DNA of 7,257 bases from Deltaproteobacteria bacterium (lineage in GTDB: Bacteria > Desulfobacterota > DSM-4660 > Desulfatiglandales > HGW-15): contig JAFDIX010000336.1 in NCBI GenBank assembly GCA_019307805.1, positions 1 to 7,257 on the forward strand. Direction: 5' to 3'. The translations under genes were made by a program, and so were the position numbers. Shown in pieces: positions 1 through 4,529 of the stretch. A model generated the notes under the pieces. It did not search any database. It had not been told where the DNA came from and saw only the letters and a list, made by a program, of their open reading frames with translations. Numbering within the stretch: the stretch's first letter is position 1; the number at the start of each line of letters is the position of its first letter.

Positions 1-469
1 GTATGAACAATCCCCTCAACTTATCCCAGAAATCTCCTCCAAGCACAAAAAAACTTGAAACAAAGAGTCCATCGCCGATGAGATTCGCAGCCAAACGGTA
101 GTTTTCATATCCCGGAATCCTCTCTAACCCATAAGGTCCGAGCCAGCCGAAAAGAATCGGCAGCAAGAACATAACAAGCCCGATCCGGTAGCGCGCCGGG
201 CTCACCTCGTCAGAGGGTGCCATCTTCTTGAAAAAACCCCAGAATTTTCCTTTGATATGGTTGAAACCCGCCTTTCCCATGATGGCCGCCGCCGCTACCC
301 ACAGGAGCTCGGGTATGCCTAACATCAGGAGTCCTGAAAGTGCCGTCTTCCACCCGGTCGGCAGGGCCGTGGCCGTAACCAAGGGAATGAACAAGGGGCT
401 CAAAAGCCCCAGAACAAACAACATGATACCGCCATAAAAACGCCATCCCGGTCTGATTTGGTCATTCAT
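1..469 (-). CDS. Small polytopic membrane protein, 'transporter suffix'-like, partial at left edge
   Basis: The frame is open from the ATG at 469 to the left edge, giving 156 residues with no stop. The protein begins MNDQIRPGWRFYGG and has about four hydrophobic segments, near residues 12-32, 41-63, 96-113 and 128-146. A basic stretch (HIKGKFWGFFKKM) lies between the second and third, and the sequence near the edge reads VLGGDFWDKLRGLF. The WRF...GLLSPLFIPLV, SGLL..GIPELL and RYRIGLVMFLLPILFGWL...IPGYE blocks resemble, from memory, the family annotated 'transporter suffix domain', found alone or at the end of transporters; its function is unknown. The start is preceded by AAGG five bases upstream. 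A second ATG at 465 is in another frame with no matching product. It follows the sulfatase on the same strand after a 153-base gap, so it may be the last operon gene or a separate unit. The C-terminus is missing only because the window ends. Confidence 0.75.
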   Translation of the reverse strand, partial: MNDQIRPGWRFYGGIMLFVLGLLSPLFIPLVTATALPTGWKTALSGLLMLGIPELLWVAAAAIMGKAGFNHIKGKFWGFFKKMAPSDEVSPARYRIGLVMFLLPILFGWLGPYGLERIPGYENYRLAANLIGDGLFVSSFFVLGGDFWDKLRGLFI

Positions 470-622
470 TCTCACCTTTTTGCCTCCCTCGTCGCCGACA
501 CACACATCCAGGTGCTTAGGGCATCGCCGCACACACACCGAGCCCGGCCACCGCGTTGGGCCGGGTAGCCAGGCCCGGAAGGTTGGTGTTGTTTGCGGAA
601 AACGTTTCAGGTCTGCGCTTTA
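470..622. other. Intergenic gap with GC-rich dyads and a CA-rich direct repeat
   Basis: This gap separates the sulfatase stop from the membrane-protein start. It holds a perfect 7-bp dyad CCCGGCC (543-549) / GGCCGGG (559-565) with a 9-base loop, and a competing dyad GGGCC (558-562) / GGCCC (572-576) that shares bases with it. It also holds two near-copies of TCGCCG followed by a CA run, at 492-507 and 524-539. No T tract follows the dyad on the minus strand, so it is not a classical intrinsic terminator. It could be an mRNA-stabilising or transcription-pausing structure between operon genes. No gene is visible. Confidence 0.5.
543..565. repeat. Perfect GC-rich inverted repeat
   Basis: CCCGGCC at 543-549 pairs perfectly with GGCCGGG at 559-565 around a 9-base loop. 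An overlapping alternative hairpin, 558-562 with 572-576, cannot form at the same time. It lies in the gap just downstream of the sulfatase stop. It lacks a following U run in either direction, so its role is unknown. Confidence 0.55.
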
Positions 623-1864
623 TCAATTGGCAGGCTTGGCCTGAATTCGTTCCATGATCTCGCTGAGATTCCATTTCTCCGGCTTCTGCCGCGGTGGGAA
701 CTTCTCGAAGGTCTTGAAGAACTCCGTGGCAACCGCGGCGCCCGGCCACATATTGCCAACATGTTCTATCCACCAGCGGTCATAGTTGTTTGAATCGGTG
801 TCGGCACGTTCGAAAGGGTCGCGCCGCAGGTTGAAAACCTTTGGCGCCCGCAGCGTAACGAGCGGGTCACGCCAGATGTCCATGCGTTTGGTGCGCTGTT
901 CCATGTAGACGAGCTTCCAATCGTCGTATCGGATACCGCAGATTTCACCAGCATCGGTAGGATAGACAAACAGCCGACGCGGGCTTTCTTTTTGCTTGCC
1001 CGTGATGAGTGGAAGAAGGTTGTACCCGTCGATGCGAACGTGGAATTTTTTACCCCCGAACTCGTCACCCTTGAGGAGTTTCTCTTTGATGTCGGGTGCA
1101 CCGGCGGCGGCCAACAGCGTCGGAAACCAGTCCTGATGAGCGGCGATACCGATGGAAACCGCACCGGACGGGATCTGACCGGGCCACCGTACCGCGGCGG
1201 GTACCCTGTACGCACCCTCCCAGTTGCTGTTTTTCTCGCCGCGGAAAGGTGTAATGGCTCCGTCGGGCCATTCGTTATAGTGCGGTCCGTTATCCGTGGT
1301 ATAGATGACAATTGTGTTTTTATCGATGCCTAAGTCGTTTAACTGTTTCAAGAGTGCACCGACCTGGTTGTCGTGCTCCACCATGCCATCGGAATAGAAG
1401 TTGCCATTGGGACCGGAGATGCCTTTGTGCTCGGGACGGATATGGGTATAGAAGTGCATCCGCGATGGGTTGAACCAGACGAAAAATGGCTTTTCAGCTT
1501 TATGGGCCCGGTTGATGAAGTCCTGCGCCGCGGTTAGGAACTCGTCGTCCACCGTCTCCATGCGCTTTTTGGTCAGCGGACCGGTATCTTCAATTTTCTG
1601 TTTGCCCACGCGCCCCCAGCGAGGCTGCTCGGTGGGGTCGTCTTTGGTTGTGGCCCAGCTGTGAAGCACACCGCGCGGGCCGAACTTCTCCTTGAATCCT
1701 TCGTACTTCGGGTAATCCGGGTGTTCGGGCTCTTCCTCCGAGTTCAAATGGTAGAGATTACCAAAGAACTCGTCGAACCCGTGGACGGTTGGCAGGAACT
1801 CGTTGCGGTCGCCCAGATGGTTATTGCCGAATTGCTCTGTTGCGTAGCGCAGCTGTTTAAGCAT
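623..1864 (-). CDS. C-terminal piece of the split sulfatase
   Basis: This open stretch of 413 residues starts at the first ATG after the internal TAA, 18 bases downstream of it and in the same frame. There is no Shine-Dalgarno sequence before that ATG and no signal peptide, so it is unlikely to be an independent gene; weak re-initiation is possible. It carries HLGDRNEFLPTVHGFDEFFGNLYHLN (piece residues 16-41, typical of this arylsulfatase subgroup), FVWFNPSRMHFYTH (128-141, conserved His), YTTDNGPHYNEW (188-199, Asp and Asn metal ligands) and FRGEKNSNWEGAYRVP (after 200, conserved Lys). The C-terminal FPPRQKPEKWNL segment is also typical. Apart from the second signature (FGNNHLG instead of the expected FGKNHLG) the sequence is well preserved, with no further stops or frameshifts. 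Confidence 0.75.
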   Translation of the reverse strand: MLKQLRYATEQFGNNHLGDRNEFLPTVHGFDEFFGNLYHLNSEEEPEHPDYPKYEGFKEKFGPRGVLHSWATTKDDPTEQPRWGRVGKQKIEDTGPLTKKRMETVDDEFLTAAQDFINRAHKAEKPFFVWFNPSRMHFYTHIRPEHKGISGPNGNFYSDGMVEHDNQVGALLKQLNDLGIDKNTIVIYTTDNGPHYNEWPDGAITPFRGEKNSNWEGAYRVPAAVRWPGQIPSGAVSIGIAAHQDWFPTLLAAAGAPDIKEKLLKGDEFGGKKFHVRIDGYNLLPLITGKQKESPRRLFVYPTDAGEICGIRYDDWKLVYMEQRTKRMDIWRDPLVTLRAPKVFNLRRDPFERADTDSNNYDRWWIEHVGNMWPGAAVATEFFKTFEKFPPRQKPEKWNLSEIMERIQAKPAN

Positions 1865-1882
1865 TTCAGCGATGGTCGGATC

Positions 1883-2212
1883 TTATTTCTGAATCCCCAC
1901 CCGTGCCCCCGGCATGCCCACTTTCGTCAACCCGGTTCGGATCGGATTTTGCCCGGTGATGAAGGCCGCCCGCCCGGCAGTACAACTTTGCTGACCGTAG
2001 TAGTCGGTGAAGCTCATTCCCCCGTTGGCAATACGGTCGATGTTGGGCGTCCGGTACTCCATCATCCCTCGGTTGTTGTAGCTCAGGTTCCAATAGCCTA
2101 TATCATCGCCCATGATGACAAGGATATTGGGTTTTTCGGCGGCAAAGATCCCGGGACCTGCTATACACAGGGCCAACAGGGTCAGTGCAAAGGTAAAGAC
2201 TTGTTTCTTCAT
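1883..2212 (-). CDS. N-terminal piece of the split sulfatase (signal peptide and formylglycine site)
   Basis: This is the 109-residue product that would be made if translation stops at the internal TAA. Residues 1-24 form a Sec signal peptide: KK near the start, a hydrophobic core FTFALTLLALCIAG, and cleavage likely after IFA. PNILVIMGDD (28-37) supplies two acidic calcium ligands. YRTPNIDRIANGG (53-65) is the usual following block. SCTAGRAAFITGQ (76-88) contains the C-x-A-x-R motif: Cys77 would be oxidised to formylglycine, by a radical-SAM sulfatase-maturating enzyme or by FGE, neither encoded in this window. Alone the piece lacks the other half of the active site (the DNG motif, His and Lys residues) and cannot be a working sulfatase. 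Confidence 0.8.
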   Translation of the reverse strand: MKKQVFTFALTLLALCIAGPGIFAAEKPNILVIMGDDIGYWNLSYNNRGMMEYRTPNIDRIANGGMSFTDYYGQQSCTAGRAAFITGQNPIRTGLTKVGMPGARVGIQK

Positions 2213-2221
2213 TTTTTGATT

Positions 2222-2227
2222 CCTCCT
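2222..2227 (-). promoter_or_regulatory. Strong ribosome binding site of the sulfatase
   Basis: AGGAGG on the minus strand lies 9 bases before the ATG at 2212 and fixes that start. It remains a consensus site although the reading frame behind it is interrupted, which fits a recent lesion. Confidence 0.7.
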
Positions 2228-2266
2228 GTTTAAATGTTTGTTTTTAAAGAAAAATATCGATTTCCA

Positions 2267-3136
2267 TTATCTTGGGAACAAAAACTGGAGCGTCCAGCTC
2301 ATGGACCAGTCAGGGGCGCCATCCGGTTTTACAGCGTTGTAATAGGCTTCAAGCTTTGTATTCATTTTCTGACTGGCGATCTCAAACATCTTACCCACTC
2401 CACCGCCCAGCGGTATGGTCCAGCGACTACTGGAATCCGCCTGCCAGTTCGCGGTAAGGATCATATCGGAGACCAAATACCAGCCCTTGGCAAGATTGTA
2501 ATTTACGAAAGGTTCGAGGAGCAGTTGATTGACGTTTGCACGGTCGGAATCACCCGCGAAAGACCAGAGCTGCCGGCCGAGCAGGCCTATTGTCCATGGC
2601 TTGGGTTGGACAAGGACTACGGCAGTGGGTCCGGCACTCCATTTGCCGCTGCCCAACTGGTCATCTGTGGCTGTATTCATCATGATTGATGGTCCGATAC
2701 CCCATATGACCTTGCCGGGTTCGGCCGGAGAAACAAAGACAGAGTAGTTGATGTCGCCCAGCCCCGTGGCACCATCGCCCGGAACAGGGTTGGGAATCTC
2801 AGGCGTCCCCGTGACAAGACCGGGCGTGTCAATAAGTGGCATAATTACACGATTGATCAAATTCCAGTCGCCAACAGTTACCGGAATCACCGGCTGGATG
2901 TTCAAAAAGGTGGCTTCGCCGTTGTCCGCGCCATAATCGAAGGTAAACTTGAATGGGAGGCTGTACATGGCCCCCACAGGGTTCTGCGTCTTTGCGGCCA
3001 GATCCCCACCGCCGCCCTCTTTCTTCTCTTTTTTCTCTTGGGCCAGTACTTGACCAGCGCATAGGACTGCCAAAAACGTAAATATCACAATGCAAGAAGC
3101 CCTAAAGGTTTTGGTGGCTATCGAAGTCCTCGTCAT
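2267..3136 (-). CDS. Outer-membrane beta-barrel channel, MetA-phenol-pathway / neuromedin-U-like
   Basis: The protein is a 289-residue predicted outer-membrane barrel. From the ATG at 3136 it starts MTRTSIATKTFRASCIVIF and has a Sec signal peptide with likely cleavage after residue 32 (GQVLA^QEKK). A charged, glycine-rich linker EKKEKKEGGGGD follows, then DLAAKTQNPVGAMYSLPFKF, LNIQPVIPVTVGDWNLINRVIMPLI, GLGDINYSVFVSP, GSGKWSAGPTAVVL, WSFAGDSDRANVNQLLLEPFVNYNL and a terminal strand LQFLFPR. From memory, these blocks match proteins annotated as transporter, neuromedin U or PF13557 (putative MetA pathway of phenol degradation); the real substrate is unknown. The ATG at 3136 is chosen over TTG codons at 3160 because AGGAGA (3146-3151) lies 9 bases upstream of it. 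It follows the ABM gene stop after one base, so the two are probably translationally coupled. It may admit the hydrophobic or aromatic substrate of the sulfatase; that is inference. Confidence 0.8.
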   Translation of the reverse strand: MTRTSIATKTFRASCIVIFTFLAVLCAGQVLAQEKKEKKEGGGGDLAAKTQNPVGAMYSLPFKFTFDYGADNGEATFLNIQPVIPVTVGDWNLINRVIMPLIDTPGLVTGTPEIPNPVPGDGATGLGDINYSVFVSPAEPGKVIWGIGPSIMMNTATDDQLGSGKWSAGPTAVVLVQPKPWTIGLLGRQLWSFAGDSDRANVNQLLLEPFVNYNLAKGWYLVSDMILTANWQADSSSRWTIPLGGGVGKMFEIASQKMNTKLEAYYNAVKPDGAPDWSMSWTLQFLFPR

Positions 3137-3137
3137 T

Positions 3138-3443
3138 TTATGATCTCTCCTCTTCAACAAAATGGGCCAATTTCATAATGCGTGGCGTTTCTACCTCGCC
3201 AAGGACCTCTAAGGCGCCTAACAGCATGCGGAAGCTGTCCTGCTTCATGTACGCTTGCAGGGATTCAGACCCGGCCCACTCTTCCATCCACAGAAAACGG
3301 TTCGGTTTTTCTGTTTCCTCAAACAGTGTCTGGTAAATACATTCGATTTGGGATTCGCTGTTGCACCCGAGGAGCTCAAAGGTCTGCATAAATTCGTGCC
3401 GTTTGCTCGGCATTACATGCACATAAATCATCAATCCCACCAT
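3138..3443 (-). CDS. ABM-fold (antibiotic biosynthesis / quinol monooxygenase-like) protein
   Basis: This is a complete 101-residue protein, the usual length for a single dimeric alpha/beta-barrel ABM domain (PF03992-type). It shows the pattern MIYVHVMPSKRHEFMQTFELL (strand, then helix), CIYQTLFEETEKPNRFLWMEEWAGSESLQAYMKQDSFRMLLGALEVLG (two strands, then helix) and a final strand RIMKLAHF. Related proteins act as cofactor-free oxygenases on quinols or polyketides, or as haem-degrading enzymes, but many have no known activity. The position often held by His after the EEW motif (L-x-x-H) is Tyr here (LQAYMKQ). There is no signal peptide, so it is cytoplasmic. AAGGAG (3452-3457) lies 8 bases before the ATG at 3443. 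It is the first gene after the sigma-54-type promoter. Its TAA is followed after one base by the channel ATG. Oxidation of a phenolic product of the sulfatase is an attractive but unproven role. Confidence 0.75.
   Translation of the reverse strand: MVGLMIYVHVMPSKRHEFMQTFELLGCNSESQIECIYQTLFEETEKPNRFLWMEEWAGSESLQAYMKQDSFRMLLGALEVLGEVETPRIMKLAHFVEEERS
3146..3151 (-). promoter_or_regulatory. Ribosome binding site inside the end of the ABM gene, fixing the channel start
   Basis: AGGAGA on the minus strand lies within the last codons of the ABM gene (EEERS) and 9 bases before the ATG at 3136. It decides that start over the upstream TTG codons at 3157-3160 and implies coupling of the two genes. Confidence 0.65.
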
Positions 3444-3472
3444 AGAAAAGGCTCCTTTCTGTTTTTATGAAA

Positions 3473-3488
3473 AGCAATTCCTGTGCCG
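3473..3488 (-). promoter_or_regulatory. Sigma-54 (-24/-12) promoter of the operon
   Basis: The minus strand reads CGGCACAGGAATTGCT, against the consensus TGGCAC-N5-TTGCW. The invariant GG (3487-3486) and GC (3475-3474) are exactly 10 bases apart. The only core mismatch is the first T. The expected transcription start is about 12 bases further on, near 3462, leaving a short leader containing the AAGGAG of the ABM gene. The presence of a sigma-54 activator gene next door and upstream dyads supports the call. Confidence 0.8.
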
Positions 3489-3530
3489 TACAGATCATGA
3501 GGATGTGGAAATAGAAATAATCTTATGTTT

Positions 3531-3543
3531 TATCAGTATGTTG
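3531..3543 (+). promoter_or_regulatory. IHF-like binding site
   Basis: TATCAGTATGTTG matches the IHF consensus WATCAR-N4-TTR at every defined position. An A/T-rich stretch (3511-3530) lies on its left, the side where strong IHF sites carry one. It sits between the activator dyads and the -24/-12 element, where IHF usually bends DNA for sigma-54 promoters. Confidence 0.55.
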
Positions 3544-3601
3544 GGGCTGGTTTTTGAGGATTACCGCGAGGTGATTGGGCTTTGGGATTCGAAAGGAAAT
3601 G

Positions 3602-3636
3602 CCACGAAATCACGTGGACCCACGAAATGACGTGGG
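3602..3636. promoter_or_regulatory. Two tandem dyads, probable enhancer sites for the sigma-54 activator
   Basis: CCACG-AAATCA-CGTGG (3602-3617) and CCCACG-AAATGA-CGTGGG (3619-3636) are perfect inverted repeats with a 6-base spacer. They are direct copies of each other with centres 18 bp apart. They lie about 140-170 bp upstream of the expected start of the -24/-12 promoter, a normal enhancer distance. A Fis-type DNA-binding domain, as carried by the adjacent activator, binds dyads of this size as a dimer. That this protein binds here is inference from proximity. Confidence 0.7.
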
Positions 3637-3714
3637 GTATTCTGAAATGGCAAAACGAATAGCCATGATAATTTTTTCATATCTTGTTGATCTATAGGAA
3701 CCTCGTTTCACAAT

Positions 3715-3740
3715 CATGTCTATCCTGTTATCCTGTCAGA
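3715..3740 (+). repeat. ATCCTGT-type short intergenic repeat, copy 1
   Basis: CATGTCTATCCTGTTATCCTGTCA contains TATCCTGT twice in tandem (3721-3736). A diverged copy in the opposite orientation lies at 6274-6302, so the pair flanks the activator gene. Similar ATCCTGT-rich elements occur in intergenic regions of many bacteria (recollection). The function is unknown. Confidence 0.4.
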
Positions 3741-3881
3741 TGTTTTATTTATCGGTGATCGATTGCAGCTCCATCAAATCATGGCCAGTTGGGACCGCTT
3801 GCCATGTTTGAGAAACGGTCTTACAAATGTGGGGTTGAGAGTCAAAGACGAGAAGGGAGGTGTCGCGGTTGAGAGAAGACA

Positions 3882-4529
3882 TCATCCTTTTTTTATACGT
3901 TGAATCCCCAGGCGCTGCATGCGGGATCGAAGGGTGCTGGGCTTAAGCTTCAGGATCTCAGAGGCCCTCCCGGGTCCTTCTATTTGCCATTGGACCGACT
4001 CCAAAACCCTGAGAATGTGCTGGCGGGTCATTTCATCCAGATTTTCCAGTTTCACGGCCTGCGCGTGTTCTTCGGGTATTTTTGTCCCTGAGCGCTTGAA
4101 GTCATCTGGAAGTCGCAGCACCTGATCGGGCGTGGTGATGATAGTGCGCTCCAAGACATTACGGAGTTCGCGAACGTTTCCTGGCCAGTCATATTTCAGG
4201 AGAGCTTCCAATACACTGGGAGGGATCTGGTTCACATGCTTGCCCAGGTCAGATGAGATACGAGGCACAAAAAATTCCACAAGAAGGGGGATATCACCGC
4301 GACGATTCCTCAGGGGGGGGACCGTGATGGGGTAGACGTTAAGACGGTAGTAGAGGTCGGCGCGGAACCGGCCTGCAGCGACATCTTTCTCCAAATCGCG
4401 GTTGGTGGCGGCAATGATCCGGACATCCACTGTGATGGTCCGGGAACTGCCCACCCGTTCAAACTGCCCCTCCTGGACTACGCGCAGCAGCTTCGCCTGG
4501 GTCCCAGCGGGGCAATTCACTGATCTCAT
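3882..4529 (-). CDS. C-terminal piece of the activator: AAA+ remainder and Fis-type HTH
   Basis: This open frame has 215 residues from an ATG at 4529. The first nine (MRSVNCPAG) are out-of-frame sequence overlapping the other piece; homology begins at TQAKLLRVVQEGQFERVGSS. It carries sensor I VRIIAATNRDL (36-46), the arginine-finger segment FRADLYYRLNVYPI (55-68), sensor II YDWPGNVRELRN (113-124) and a Fis-type HTH (about 168-209: HILRVLESVQW, GRASEILKLKPSTLRSRMQRLGI). An 8-base G run at 4313-4320 within it is in frame, so the longest homopolymer here is read correctly. No ribosome binding site stands before the 4529 ATG. If made by re-initiation it would be a DNA-binding piece without Walker A or GAFTGA, which might block the dyads instead of activating. 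Confidence 0.75.
   Translation of the reverse strand: MRSVNCPAGTQAKLLRVVQEGQFERVGSSRTITVDVRIIAATNRDLEKDVAAGRFRADLYYRLNVYPITVPPLRNRRGDIPLLVEFFVPRISSDLGKHVNQIPPSVLEALLKYDWPGNVRELRNVLERTIITTPDQVLRLPDDFKRSGTKIPEEHAQAVKLENLDEMTRQHILRVLESVQWQIEGPGRASEILKLKPSTLRSRMQRLGIQRIKKG

Larger units (their letters stand above)
623..2212 (-). pseudogene. Arylsulfatase-type sulfatase split by an in-frame TAA
   Basis: The gene encodes a sulfate-ester hydrolase of the alkaline-phosphatase-like superfamily, which cleaves sulfate from (often aryl) esters in the periplasm. Read through the single TAA at 1883-1885, it is 529 codons before the final stop, a normal length for this family. The frame does not change across the lesion: ...GVGIQ style sequence (GARVGIQK) precedes the stop and DPTIAEMLKQL follows it, the expected uninterrupted family sequence (remembered members have Glu or similar here). 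A single GAA-to-TAA change would explain it. Present: signal peptide, DD metal ligands, Cys modification motif, DNGPH metal motif and the GEKNSNWEG block. The second signature is degraded: RYATEQFGNNHLG has Asn130 where the active-site Lys is expected. A strong AGGAGG (2222-2227) precedes the ATG at 2212 by 9 bases. It sits 54 bases after the channel gene. It is probably non-functional unless the TAA is a sequence error or is read through. Confidence 0.85.
3444..3881. other. 438-base control region between operon and activator gene
   Basis: No gene is seen on either strand. Reading away from the ABM gene it holds a -24/-12 element (3473-3488), an A/T-rich stretch ending in an IHF-like site (3531-3543), and two tandem dyads (3602-3636). 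Beyond those, towards the activator's 3' end, are a tandem TATCCTGT repeat (3721-3736) and a weak 6-bp dyad CATGGC/GCCATG (3780-3785/3801-3806) with a 15-base loop and no T tract. No convincing intrinsic terminator for the activator gene is visible, so some read-through into the operon is possible. Confidence 0.6.

Noticed and set aside
1862..1885. Explaining the sulfatase split as a frameshift
   Set aside because: The two halves are in the same frame (21 bases between the TAA and the next ATG first bases); only a stop codon separates them.
1661..2233. 190-codon plus-strand open frame opposite the sulfatase
   Set aside because: It lies entirely antisense to well-conserved sulfatase sequence, has no recognisable domain and no ribosome site; it is a shadow frame.
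2272..2747. Plus-strand open frames opposite the channel gene
   Set aside because: The minus-strand channel has signal peptide, family blocks and ribosome site; the plus frames are shadows.
3780..3806. CATGGC/GCCATG hairpin downstream of the activator as a terminator
   Set aside because: The 15-base loop is long, the stem is only 6 bp and no T run follows on the minus strand.
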